NCBI RefSeq assembly: GCF_020833685.1
Contig: NZ_JACKZY010000001.1
Span: 310,001-374,000 of the forward strand
Direction: 5' to 3'
DNA length: 64,000 bases
Source: Nitratireductor sp. B36
GTDB taxonomy: Bacteria; Pseudomonadota; Alphaproteobacteria; Rhizobiales; Rhizobiaceae
A program made the position numbers and the translations under genes. Positions 56,650 to 64,000 of this stretch are shown here, in pieces. A model generated the notes under the pieces. That model was not told the origin of the DNA, ran no database searches, and worked only from the letters and a program-made list of their open reading frames with translations. The first letter of the stretch is position 1. Every line of letters starts with the position of its first letter.

Positions 56650-57441
56650 ATGCTCCACAATCCAGAAAACTCGCCGCTGCAGCACCGCAAACGGCAGGTG
56701 AACACCCCCATACGGTTCGATTCCGGTCGCAATGAACGCGCAAAGATCGGCTTTGTTCTTCTGCCCAACGATCAACTGGTGGAAGAGGATATGGTGCGCA
56801 TGGCTCCGCCGGGTGTCGGCGTCTACTTCTCAAGAGCGCGCATGCCTCATGAAATTTCCACCGGCACGCTTGCGCAGCTAACCGAAAGCCTTGCCGAAAC
56901 AGCCGGGCGCATCCTGCCGGATGACATTCTTGATGTGGTTTGCCTGGCCTGCACCTCAGGCACGGTGGCAGTGGGCGAAGCACGCGTTTGTTCAGAGCTC
57001 AACAAGGGCGCTCCCAACGCCCACGCCACTTCTCTCATGGGTAGCGTGACAAAGGCCCTCGAGGCCCTGCAGGTGCGCCGCATCGCGGTGGGCACGCCTT
57101 ATGCGCATGAATTGACGGACACTGTCGTTGGATATCTGCAAAATGAAGCCGGTTTCGAGATCACCGCTTATGCGGGTCTTGGTCTGGATTATGACCGCGA
57201 TATGGTTCGGGTCACGCCTGACTACCTTCTCGAGTTCGGGGCCAGTCTCGACACACCGGAAGCAGACGCGCTTTTGATAAGCTGTAGCGCGTTGCGGTCG
57301 CTCGAGATCGTGGAGGCGCTGGAAAAGGAAATCCGGAAACCGGTGATCGTGAGCAATCAAGCCATGATGTGGAACTGCCTGCGACTTGCAGGCGTCCAAG
57401 ATCGCCTTTCCGGTTTTGGTGAATTGCTGCGCCAATTCTAA
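56650..57441 (+). CDS. maleate isomerase/Asp-Glu racemase superfamily protein (EutA-like)
   Basis: A protein of about 263 residues in the arylmalonate decarboxylase/maleate cis-trans isomerase group. The two catalytic cysteines are visible: Cys101 in VCLACTSGTVAVGEA and Cys212 in LLISCSALRSLEI. IGFVLLPNDQLVEEDMVRM starts the fold and VSNQAMMWNCLRLAG ends it. Such enzymes isomerise or racemise dicarboxylates; some members (EutA/DoeX type) act in ectoine breakdown. No ectoine genes are visible. ATG at 56650 is chosen (AGGG upstream); ATG 56602 would add 16 residues. Confidence 0.8.
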   Translation: MLHNPENSPLQHRKRQVNTPIRFDSGRNERAKIGFVLLPNDQLVEEDMVRMAPPGVGVYFSRARMPHEISTGTLAQLTESLAETAGRILPDDILDVVCLACTSGTVAVGEARVCSELNKGAPNAHATSLMGSVTKALEALQVRRIAVGTPYAHELTDTVVGYLQNEAGFEITAYAGLGLDYDRDMVRVTPDYLLEFGASLDTPEADALLISCSALRSLEIVEALEKEIRKPVIVSNQAMMWNCLRLAGVQDRLSGFGELLRQF

Positions 57442-57556
57442 CAAAACGTGGAAGATGCCACATCGGCAATTCTTAAGACCGCAAAGAAATCGTGATGCAG
57501 CGTATTTCGTCCCGACGAGTTATCCTGTTGGCGAAACACAGCATGAAACGGTTGTT

Positions 57557-57706
57557 ATGTTTCTGGATTTTCTAAACACGCTGGCTTTGTTGATTTCCTT
57601 TGTGGTGCTCTCCACCGCTGCAGTGGAGTTTCTCTCCCGGATGATCAGCCGCATCTACCTTGGCGGATATCCCGGCCCTCTTGCACACGATCATCCCACC
57701 ATCTGA
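57557..57706 (+). CDS. short hypothetical membrane protein
   Basis: A 49-residue open frame from ATG 57557: one hydrophobic helix (LDFLNTLALLISFVVLSTAA) then SRMISRIYLGGYPGPLAHDH. A short single-helix protein of this type may be real, but no ribosome site is clear and no family is recognised. Low confidence. Confidence 0.4.
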   Translation: MFLDFLNTLALLISFVVLSTAAVEFLSRMISRIYLGGYPGPLAHDHPTI

Positions 57707-57757
57707 ACGTAGGAGTTGCCAGATGGTTCGGCGATGACCGGAATTTGGTTGCTCCAA

Positions 57758-57795
57758 CAAAAAATCTTCCTCGACGCAAATCGAAGAAGATTCCT
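57758..57795 (-). terminator. terminator-like hairpin without an obvious upstream gene
   Basis: On the minus strand AATCTTCTTCGA pairs with TCGAGGAAGATT (one G-T pair) around TTTGCG, and a run of six T follows. Upstream on this strand is only the 300-base gap and then tRNA-Leu. Confidence 0.6.
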
Positions 57796-58027
57796 TGTTC
57801 GCTCAATCGATGATCGAGAGCGAAGCGCCCCACCCATCGCCCCCAACGGTCGGGACGCCCCTCGTTAGCACGCATACAAACCACGTGAATTAACACAGGT
57901 TAAGTTTGGGGAGGTTTGCTGGGGATGGTAAATTGACGACGCGGTTGCGGACCTTCCGGTCCATAAGCCAAGCCAGCCGCTCGTCAACTCGGCGACTGGT
58001 TGAACCGATGCGTTACGCGTATGGTTT

Positions 58028-58067
58028 TGACCTGGGGCAAGCTCAAATGACCTGAGGAAAACTCAAA
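58028..58067. repeat. two tandem 20-base repeats beside tRNA-Leu
   Basis: TGACCTGGGGCAAGCTCAAA at 58028-58047 and a 17/20 identical copy at 58048-58067. Each begins TGACCT and ends CTCAAA. The arrangement resembles the multiple terminal repeats of IS21-type elements, but no transposase is nearby. Confidence 0.7.
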
Positions 58068-58105
58068 CCCAAGTCATCACAGAATATACTCTTTGGAAGA
58101 GAGCT

Positions 58106-58190
58106 TGGTGCGGTCGAGAAGACTCGAACTTCCACGGGTTGCCCCACAGCGACCTCAACGCTGCGCGTCTACCAATTCCGCCACGACCGC
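58106..58190 (-). tRNA. tRNA-Leu (anticodon GAG)
   Basis: A minus-strand tRNA of 85 bases with CCA encoded. Acceptor GCGGTCG pairs with CGACCGC, D-arm GGAATTGGTAGAC, anticodon stem AGCG/CGCT with loop TTGAGGT (anticodon GAG), a long type II variable arm, and T-arm with GTTCGAGTC. The variable arm and anticodon agree on leucine (CUC/CUU codons). Confidence 0.97.
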
Positions 58191-58374
58191 ACGCAGCTGG
58201 AGGCCGGTTCACACCGGCACCGGGCATGTAGCAAATCGGATTTCGGGAAACAAGCGCCCTTCTTCAAAAAGACGAAAAAAATCACCGGAACCCGCAGGGA
58301 CGCGGTGCACTGGACCTGCAACCAGTTTGTCTCCATATGTGTCGGGCAGTTTCAGTACCTGACGGGATGATGCG

Positions 58375-59091
58375 ATGAGCGAACGCGGCCAGATCGATAC
58401 GGAATTCCTGCCGCGCGTGGCGGGTGCGCCCGTGGAATGGCGAATCGAACCGGGTTTGACCGATTACGAACAGGCCGTCGCCTTCATGGAAGAGCGAGCC
58501 GGCCTGATTCGCGAAGGGAAAGCGCCTGAGCTCGTATGGCTGGTGGAGCACCCGCCACTCTACACAGCAGGCACAAGCGCCAACAGTGCAGACCTGCTCG
58601 AAGCAGGCCGCTTTCCCGTCTACAAGACGGGGCGTGGTGGCGAATACACCTATCATGGGCCGGGCCAGCGGGTCGCCTATGTGATGCTCGACCTCAAGAC
58701 CCGTCGCGAAGACGTGCGCGCCTTCATCGCAGCGCTGGAGGCGTGGATCATCGCCACACTCGAACGTTTCAACGTGAAGGGCGAACGCCGAGAGGATCGC
58801 GTCGGTGTCTGGGTTGCGCGGCCGGACAAGCCGCCCTTGCCCGGAGGCCTGCCTGCCGAAGACAAGATTGCTGCCATCGGCATCCGCCTCCGACGCTGGG
58901 TGAGTTTTCACGGCATCTCAATCAACGTCGAGCCGGATCTGGCTCATTTCGGCGGTATCGTTCCCTGCGGTATAAGCGGCTACGGTGTCACCAGCCTGGT
59001 CGATCTCGGTCTGCCGGTGACGATGGAGGATCTCGACCTCGCGCTGAAGGCCGCTTTTGCCGAAGTATTCGGCCCCGCGGAAAGCCTTTGA
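58375..59091 (+). CDS. lipB: octanoyltransferase LipB
   Basis: LipB moves octanoyl from acyl-carrier protein to lipoyl domains as the first step of lipoate assembly. The 238-residue protein has [17 protein letters not shown], the [20 protein letters not shown] block, and the catalytic dyad Lys164 ([10 protein letters not shown]) and Cys198 (GGIVPCGI). The length and motifs are complete. An insertion [17 protein letters not shown] precedes the lysine and is seen in rhizobial forms. ATG at 58375; it stands 180 bases from the divergent tRNA. Confidence 0.96.
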   Translation: MSERGQIDTEFLPRVAGAPVEWRIEPGLTDYEQAVAFMEERAGLIREGKAPELVWLVEHPPLYTAGTSANSADLLEAGRFPVYKTGRGGEYTYHGPGQRVAYVMLDLKTRREDVRAFIAALEAWIIATLERFNVKGERREDRVGVWVARPDKPPLPGGLPAEDKIAAIGIRLRRWVSFHGISINVEPDLAHFGGIVPCGISGYGVTSLVDLGLPVTMEDLDLALKAAFAEVFGPAESL

Positions 59092-59230
59092 CGACTGGGC
59101 GAGGTCCGGCATGAATATGAACAGGCAGGGTGCGAACGGCAAGTCGCTTGCAGTTGCGCCACACTAGGCTTGAGAGCGTATCGGCGATCCGTATCAGGAT
59201 CTACGGCGCTCTGACGAAGGAGCGCCAAAA

Positions 59231-60991
59231 ATGCGATTATCACAGGCTTTTGGGGCCTTTGCCCTCATTTCCCTCTCCATGGCCACGCCTGGAGCGTTTG
59301 CCCAACAGGCAACAGACGCCCACGCCCCGGAAAGGGCCAGCGGGGTTACAAACAAAACGACAGTCCACGCAAAAGAGCAGATGGTGGCTGCTGCCAATCC
59401 GCTTGCAGCGGAGGCCGGTCTCGATATCCTGCGCAAGGGCGGGAGTGCGGCCGATGCACTGGTGGCTGTTCAGACGGTTCTTGGCCTGGTGGAGCCGCAA
59501 TCTTCCGGCATTGGCGGCGGTGCGTTCCTTGTCTGGTATGATGCTGAAACCGGCAAGGTGACGACCTTCGATGGGCGGGAAACCGCGCCTGCTGCGGCAA
59601 CGCCAGAGCTCTTCCTCAATCAACAGGGTGAGCCGCTTGCCTTCTTCGACGCCGTGGTTGGCGGACGCTCGGTGGGCACCCCAGGCGTGGTGCGTTTGAT
59701 GGAAACCATCCACAAGCGGGCCGGGAAGCTTGAGTGGCAAACGCTTCTTGAACCGGCGATCCGGCTGGCGGAAGAAGGCTTCACCGTTTCGCCGCGGCTT
59801 CACGCGCTGATAGAGGAAGACAAGGGCCGGCTGGACACGCAACCTGCCGCCCGTGCTTATTTTTATGACAAGGATGGCGATGCGGTCGCGGTCGGATCGA
59901 TCCTGAAAAATCCGGACTATGCCGCAACACTGAAACGAATTGCCGAGTATGGAGCCGATGGGTTCTATAGGGGGCCGGTCGCCGAACAGATTGTGGCCGC
60001 GGTGAAAGCACATGACGGCAATCCGGGGCTTTTGACGCTTGATGACCTTGCCGGGTACGCCGTGAAGGAGCGTGAAGCGGTGTGTGCTCCCTATCGCGAC
60101 CTTGAGGTCTGCGGAATGGGGCCACCCTCCTCCGGCGCCCTGACCGTCGGGCAAATTCTAGGCATGGTTGGCACATTCGACCTGGGTAGTCTTGGACCTG
60201 AAGATCCCGAAAGCTGGCGCATCATTGGCGATGCAACGCGTCTCGCCTTTGCCGACCGGGGCCGCTACATGGCCGACAGCGATTTCGTCAAAATGCCGAA
60301 GGGGCTTCTCGACCAGGAATATCTGAAAGCGCGTGCGGCACTGATCCGCCGTCCCACCGCCCTTGGTGCGGATGACGTAAAGGCTGGAGATCCGCCATGG
60401 GATAAAGCCGAATTCCGCATCGACGGCATGAGCCTTGAACAGCCCTCGACATCGCATTTCGTTATTGTCGACAAGGCGGGCAACATCGCCTCGATGACGA
60501 CATCGGTGGAAAGCGCTTTCGGCTCACGCAAGATGGCCGCCGGTTTCATCCTCAACAATCAGCTCACGGATTTCTCGTTTGCGCCTGAAGCCGATGGTGA
60601 GGCCGTGGCCAACAGGGTGGAACCAGGCAAACGTCCACGCTCCTCCATGTCGCCGACCATCGTTCTCAAGGACGGCAAGCCGCTCCACGCGCTTGGCTCG
60701 CCCGGCGGTAGCAACATCATACCCTATGTCGCGAACACGATCATCGCGCTGACAGACTGGGGCATGAACATGCAACAGGCCATCGACCTGCCGCATCTGA
60801 CAAATCGTTTCGGCACCTACACGCTGGAAGCCGGCACCGAAGCCGAGGAGATGCAGAACGATCTCGATGCACTCGGCTTCAAGACATCCATCGGCGACCT
60901 CAATTCCGGCCTGCACGGCATCACTCTCACTCCCGACGGCCTGGAAGGGGCTGCCGACCCGCGCCGCGAGGGCGTGGCTATCGGCGACTAG
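59231..60991 (+). CDS. ggt: gamma-glutamyltransferase
   Basis: A 586-residue exported Ntn-hydrolase that cleaves or transfers the gamma-glutamyl group of glutathione and similar peptides in the periplasm. Signal peptide FGAFALISLSMATPGAFAQQ (cleaved after FA at about 24). Large subunit motifs MVAAANPLAAEAGLDIL and SGIGGGAFLVWYD; the self-cleavage and nucleophile site is in EQPSTSHFVIVD with Thr407. RPRSSMSPTIVLKDGKPLHA and GSPGGSNIIPYV follow in the small subunit. AAGGAGC lies before ATG 59231. A terminator follows at 61068. Confidence 0.95.
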   Translation: MRLSQAFGAFALISLSMATPGAFAQQATDAHAPERASGVTNKTTVHAKEQMVAAANPLAAEAGLDILRKGGSAADALVAVQTVLGLVEPQSSGIGGGAFLVWYDAETGKVTTFDGRETAPAAATPELFLNQQGEPLAFFDAVVGGRSVGTPGVVRLMETIHKRAGKLEWQTLLEPAIRLAEEGFTVSPRLHALIEEDKGRLDTQPAARAYFYDKDGDAVAVGSILKNPDYAATLKRIAEYGADGFYRGPVAEQIVAAVKAHDGNPGLLTLDDLAGYAVKEREAVCAPYRDLEVCGMGPPSSGALTVGQILGMVGTFDLGSLGPEDPESWRIIGDATRLAFADRGRYMADSDFVKMPKGLLDQEYLKARAALIRRPTALGADDVKAGDPPWDKAEFRIDGMSLEQPSTSHFVIVDKAGNIASMTTSVESAFGSRKMAAGFILNNQLTDFSFAPEADGEAVANRVEPGKRPRSSMSPTIVLKDGKPLHALGSPGGSNIIPYVANTIIALTDWGMNMQQAIDLPHLTNRFGTYTLEAGTEAEEMQNDLDALGFKTSIGDLNSGLHGITLTPDGLEGAADPRREGVAIGD

Positions 60992-61066
60992 CCAACAGCG
61001 TGGTTGTGATAGAACAGGGCCGGTCTGAACGGCAAAACTTCATGGGAAGTAAAGCAACCCAGATCG

Positions 61067-61091
61067 AGAGGCGGGCCTTCCCGCCTCTTTT
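61067..61091 (+). terminator. rho-independent terminator of ggt
   Basis: Arms GAGGCGGG (61068-61075) and CCCGCCTC (61080-61087) with a CCTT loop and TTTTG tail, 76 bases after the ggt stop. Confidence 0.85.
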
Positions 61092-61134
61092 GCATTCGGG
61101 CGGTGCCTGACATGACGCATGGCACCGGCAAGCA

Positions 61135-61221
61135 TCAAATGGCGCCGATCACCACAGCCGCCATCATGATAAAGGAACTGACGGCAACGAGCGAGACGAC
61201 ATCCTGGACAAGATCGGTCAT
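61135..61221 (-). CDS. 28-residue SOS-controlled membrane peptide (SidA-like candidate)
   Basis: A complete small gene: ATG at 61221, TGA at 61135, encoding 28 residues. The peptide starts MTDLVQDVVSLVAVSS and continues as FIMMAAVVIGAI, a single hydrophobic helix preceded by a short acidic N terminus. AGGAGGG lies four bases upstream of the ATG, one of the best ribosome sites in the window. The promoter upstream carries a perfect LexA box (61255-61269) between -35 and -10. The design parallels SidA of Caulobacter, a 29-residue SOS-induced membrane inhibitor of division that contacts FtsW/FtsN. Sequence similarity to SidA could not be tested here. It lies between ggt and lolD. Confidence 0.8.
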   Translation of the reverse strand: MTDLVQDVVSLVAVSSFIMMAAVVIGAI

Positions 61222-61249
61222 TTATCCCTCCTGATCACTTTATAATCCC

Positions 61250-61278
61250 TTTATGTTCTATTTTTGTTCTATCGTCAA
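61250..61278 (-). promoter_or_regulatory. SOS promoter with perfect LexA box in the spacer
   Basis: On the minus strand: -35 TTGACG (61273-61278), 17-base spacer, -10 CATAAA (61250-61255). The LexA box, GTTC-TATTTTT-GTTC on the plus strand at 61255-61269, sits within the spacer and touches -10, so bound LexA would block RNA polymerase. About 30 bases separate -10 from the ribosome site. Confidence 0.82.
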
Positions 61279-61404
61279 GCGCGATAGAAGGCGCCTCTTC
61301 CGGGCCTGGCAATCAGGGTTTACGTGGGGTTAATTCGCAAACAGACGTTCAGAAGCCCCTCGGTCGTCCGGAGGCTATCGACACGCGGGGACGCTGCTGA
61401 TGCG

Positions 61405-62091
61405 TTACCCGGTCCAGGCGACGACCTTGCCGCCGCTCAGCGTGACGACGCGGTCCATCCGCGCGGCCAGTTCATGATTGTGGGTAGCAATCAGGGCTGC
61501 GAGGCCTGACTGACGCACAAGCGCCTCAAGCGCGTCGAACACATAGCCTGCCGTCTTGGGGTCGAGATTGCCGGTCGGCTCATCCGCGAGAAGAATACGC
61601 GGAGCGTTGGCGACAGCGCGGGCAATGGCCACTCTTTGCTGCTCGCCACCCGACAGTTCTGCTGGTCGGTGGCTCGCCCGGTGACCGACCCGCAAGTAAT
61701 CGAGAAGCTGTCCCGCACGCGCCTTCGCCTCGGCCGGCGCCATGCCGGTGATCATCTGCGGGATCATGATGTTCTCTTCTGCAGAGAACTCCGGCAGCAG
61801 ATGATGGAACTGGTAGACGAAGCCGATTTCGTTGCGACGGATCGCGGTGCGCGCATCATCCGACAGCTGGCCACACGCCTGACCTCCGACGATCACCTCT
61901 CCAGAATCCGGTGCCTCAAGCAGCCCTGCCAGATGCAGCAATGTCGATTTTCCGGCCCCTGAGGGAGCGACCAGTGCCACCATCTCGCCCGGGTTCAGGG
62001 AAAACGCAGCATCCTTGAGAATGGTGAGCCGGCCCTCGCCTTCGCGGTAGCTGCGCTCAATGCCCTTCAATTCGAGAATGGGTGCCGCCAT
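61405..62091 (-). CDS. lolD: lipoprotein-releasing ABC transporter ATPase LolD
   Basis: A 228-residue ATPase that powers release of lipoproteins from the inner membrane to LolA. Walker [10 protein letters not shown] (42-50), Q-loop region [17 protein letters not shown], signature [17 protein letters not shown] and Walker [13 protein letters not shown] with H-loop IATHN. ATG at 62091 overlaps the stop of lolC (TGATG). The proS-lolC/E-lolD order is that of many alphaproteobacteria. Confidence 0.95.
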   Translation of the reverse strand: MAAPILELKGIERSYREGEGRLTILKDAAFSLNPGEMVALVAPSGAGKSTLLHLAGLLEAPDSGEVIVGGQACGQLSDDARTAIRRNEIGFVYQFHHLLPEFSAEENIMIPQMITGMAPAEAKARAGQLLDYLRVGHRASHRPAELSGGEQQRVAIARAVANAPRILLADEPTGNLDPKTAGYVFDALEALVRQSGLAALIATHNHELAARMDRVVTLSGGKVVAWTG

Positions 62092-63404
62092 CAATCATAC
62101 CTCAGAGCATCGACCGGATCGAGCCGGGAGGCCCGCCAGGCAGGAAAGAGCGTTGCCACGAAGGACAGGACCAGCGCCATGATGATAACGGCCACCGTCT
62201 CGCCCGCTTCCATCTTGGCCGGCAACTGGCTCAGGAAATAGAGTTCGGGATCGAAGATCGTCGTGCCAGATAGCCAGGAGAAGAACTGGCGGATCGATTC
62301 CACATTCCAGCAGATAACGACACCGAGGATCACGCCGGCAAGGGTGCCGGCAACGCCGATCGCAGCACCGGTCATCAAGAAGATGCGCATGATGGCGCCG
62401 CTTGTCGCGCCCATGGTGCGAAGGATCGCAATATCGTGACCCTTGTCCTTCACCAGCATCACAAGGCCGGAAATGATGTTGAGCGCAGCAACAAGCACGA
62501 TCATCGTCAGAATCATGAACATGACGTTGCGCTCCACTTCGAGCGCAGAAAAGAAGGTGCTGTTGCGCTGGCGCCAGTCGGAGAGAAGGATGGGGCGCTG
62601 AGCGGCCTCCTCGACCTTCGGCCGCAGCGTGTCCACGGCATCGGGATTGTCGACGAAGAGTTCGATCGACTGCACGAGCCCCTCCGCATTGAAATAGAGC
62701 TGCGCCTCCTGGAGCGGCATGTAGATGATGGAGGAATCGTATTCCGACATGCCGATCTCGAAGGTCGCAGAGATCGGATAGGTTTTCACGCGCGGCGTGG
62801 TGCCGAAGGGGGTGATGTCGCCCTCGGGGGCGACCAGCGTCACGGAATCGCCGACCGTCAGGCCGAGATTCTGCGCCATGCGCGAGCCGACCGCCAGCCC
62901 TTCGCCGGCCGCGAAGCCGACCAGCGAGCCGTCCTTGATGTTGTCGGAAACCAGCTCGAGACGGGACAGGTCGTCAGCACGCACACCGCGGACCACAGCG
63001 CCGGTTCCCGCTCCGCTGCGGCCGGAAACGAGAACCTGCCCCTGCACCATCGGCATGGCAAGACGCACGCCCTCAACGCCCTCAATTCGGCTGGCGACAG
63101 CCTCATAATCATCCATCGGCATGTCGATCGGCTGCACGATGAGATGGCCGTTGACGCCCAGAATGCGGGTCAGCAGCTCGGCACGGAAACCGTTCATCAC
63201 CGCCATCACCACGATCAGCGTTGCCACACCCAGCATGATGCCGATGAAGGAGATCGAGGCGATCACCGAGATCACCGTCTCTTTCCGGCGAGAGCGAAGG
63301 TAGCGCCAAGCGATCAGCCGCTCGAAACGGGAGAACGGTCCGGCACCCAAGGGTTTCCCGGGCGCGCTCTGCGCGGCTTCTCCGCTGGTGGCGGCTTCAC
63401 TCAT
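62091..63404 (-). CDS. lolC: lipoprotein-releasing ABC transporter permease (LolC/LolE)
   Basis: A 437-residue permease with four helices: an N-terminal one ([20 protein letters not shown] joined to VMAVMNGF, about 47-75), a large periplasmic MacB-like domain (about 75-290), and three C-terminal FtsX-type helices ([58 protein letters not shown]). The N-terminal [17 protein letters not shown] is the LolC/E signature. Only one permease gene is present, so it likely forms a homodimer (LolF-like). It follows proS with a 47-base gap. Confidence 0.93.
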   Translation of the reverse strand: MSEAATSGEAAQSAPGKPLGAGPFSRFERLIAWRYLRSRRKETVISVIASISFIGIMLGVATLIVVMAVMNGFRAELLTRILGVNGHLIVQPIDMPMDDYEAVASRIEGVEGVRLAMPMVQGQVLVSGRSGAGTGAVVRGVRADDLSRLELVSDNIKDGSLVGFAAGEGLAVGSRMAQNLGLTVGDSVTLVAPEGDITPFGTTPRVKTYPISATFEIGMSEYDSSIIYMPLQEAQLYFNAEGLVQSIELFVDNPDAVDTLRPKVEEAAQRPILLSDWRQRNSTFFSALEVERNVMFMILTMIVLVAALNIISGLVMLVKDKGHDIAILRTMGATSGAIMRIFLMTGAAIGVAGTLAGVILGVVICWNVESIRQFFSWLSGTTIFDPELYFLSQLPAKMEAGETVAVIIMALVLSFVATLFPAWRASRLDPVDALRYD

Positions 63405-63451
63405 GGCTTGACCTCAAAGGCTGTTGCTCAGACGAATATCGCAGCACCGCC

Positions 63452-64000
63452 TCATGCGGGGCCCGGAGCGAGACGGTTGAGCGCATCCGCGACCGACAGG
63501 GAGAGACGCTCTCCGGAAGCTCGGTTCTTGAGCTCCACCTCGCCATTGGCGACACCGCGCGGGCCGACCACCAATTGCCAGGGAAGACCGATCAGATCTG
63601 CAGTGGCGAACTTGCCACCGGCGCGCTGGTCCGTATCGTCGTAGAGCACATCCTTGCCCGCGGCCTGCAGCTTTCCATAAAGCTCTTCGCAGATGCGGTC
63701 GCAGGCCTCGTCGCCCACCTTCATGTTGATCAGACCCACATCGAACGGGGCGACGCTCTCCGGCCAGATGATGCCGTTCTCGTCATGGCTCGCCTCGATG
63801 ATGGCCGCCAGAAGGCGGCTCGGACCAATACCGTAGGATCCCATGGACACATGATGCTCCTTGCCGTCCGGACCGGTGACGGTTGCGTTCATGGGCTTGG
63901 AATACTTGGTCCCGAAGTGGAAAATATGGCCGACTTCGATGCCGCGCGCAGAAACCTTCTCATCTTCGGGAATGGCGTCCCAGGCGGCTTCGTCGTGCAT
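63452..64000 (-). CDS. proS: prolyl-tRNA synthetase, 3' part
   Basis: The C-terminal 182 residues of a bacterial prolyl-tRNA synthetase without an insertion editing domain (alphaproteobacterial type). Catalytic motif 3 region: [20 protein letters not shown] and [20 protein letters not shown]; the anticodon-binding domain follows ([60 protein letters not shown]). The gene enters from the right edge, so its start is outside the window. Confidence 0.96.
   Translation of the reverse strand: MHDEAAWDAIPEDEKVSARGIEVGHIFHFGTKYSKPMNATVTGPDGKEHHVSMGSYGIGPSRLLAAIIEASHDENGIIWPESVAPFDVGLINMKVGDEACDRICEELYGKLQAAGKDVLYDDTDQRAGGKFATADLIGLPWQLVVGPRGVANGEVELKNRASGERLSLSVADALNRLAPGPA

Larger units (their letters stand above)
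57707..58105. other. gene-poor region of 399 bases before tRNA-Leu
   Basis: Holds a minus-strand terminator-like hairpin at 57758-57795, a short GGACC-TTCC-GGTCC hairpin at 57950-57963 and a 20-base direct repeat at 58028-58067. No gene with coding character is seen; a minus-strand open frame starting near 57896 runs through the hairpin and was not accepted. Confidence 0.6.

Noticed and set aside
57645-57896. An 83-codon minus-strand frame near tRNA-Leu
   Set aside because: It crosses a terminator hairpin and opposes a small plus-strand frame; no coding character.
58106-58190. tRNA-Leu as the attachment site of a genomic island
   Set aside because: No integrase, phage gene or duplicated tRNA 3' end was seen on either side within the window.

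Overview
The window is a gene-dense, GC-rich alphaproteobacterial chromosome segment, most likely from Hyphomicrobiales (Rhizobiales), in the Phyllobacteriaceae/Mesorhizobium/Nitratireductor area. Pointers are the small-type purL with separate purS and purQ, the purine genes followed by bolA and grxD, an F1-ATPase zeta-subunit gene (DUF1476), the proS-lolC-lolD run, alphaproteobacterial LexA boxes (GTTC-N7-GTTC) and a palindromic intergenic repeat of the type scattered through rhizobial genomes. No prophage, integrase, transposase gene or CRISPR array is visible. The assignment rests on gene content and style; no alignment was run.

Layout. 1-3.6 kb (minus): MoxR ATPase, CoxE-type VWA protein and a split XdhC pair, a maturation set for molybdenum hydroxylases, plus a flavin reductase. 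3.8-8.6 kb (plus): orphan periplasmic binding protein, P1 (DmpA-type) peptidase, DUF2259 protein, membrane protein and purB, closed by a strong terminator and a palindromic repeat pair. 8.9-11.6 kb: VOC dioxygenase-like protein, RBBP9-type hydrolase, HpcH/HpaI aldolase and the ATPase zeta subunit. 11.9-21.7 kb: purC-purS-(coiled-coil gene)-purQ-(lipoprotein gene), then purL, bolA and grxD, with Pr6Pr, DUF1127/MocR and LysR/SnoaL genes set between them. 21.9-28.6 kb: Bcr/CflA efflux, ttcA, a lipid-linked sugar cassette (DPM-synthase-like GT2, ChbG/HpnK deacetylase, GtrA, GT39) and rpsD. 28.9-41.3 kb: murI, trmJ, an exonuclease-CBS-DUF294 fusion, icd, a phosphodiesterase, alaS, recA and psuK-psuG. 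41.4-50.3 kb: OmpA-like lipoprotein, GGDEF protein, aldo/keto reductase, DUF1624 and ICMT-like membrane enzymes, MerR regulator, MFS, mgtE and tspO. 50.5-57.7 kb: proV-proW-proX betaine/proline uptake, an AGCS alanine/glycine symporter, a maleate-isomerase-like enzyme and small unknown genes. 58.1-64 kb: tRNA-Leu(GAG), lipB, ggt, a 28-residue SOS-controlled membrane peptide gene, lolD, lolC/E and the 3' part of proS.

The two most striking observations are: (1) a 28-codon gene at 61135-61221 (minus) with an excellent ribosome binding site, whose promoter carries a perfect LexA box between -35 and -10, suggesting a SidA-like SOS cell-division inhibitor; (2) the GT2 / deacetylase / GtrA / GT39 locus at 24.1-27.9 kb, which has the parts list of the NaxD-FlmF2-FlmK amino-sugar lipid A modification route.
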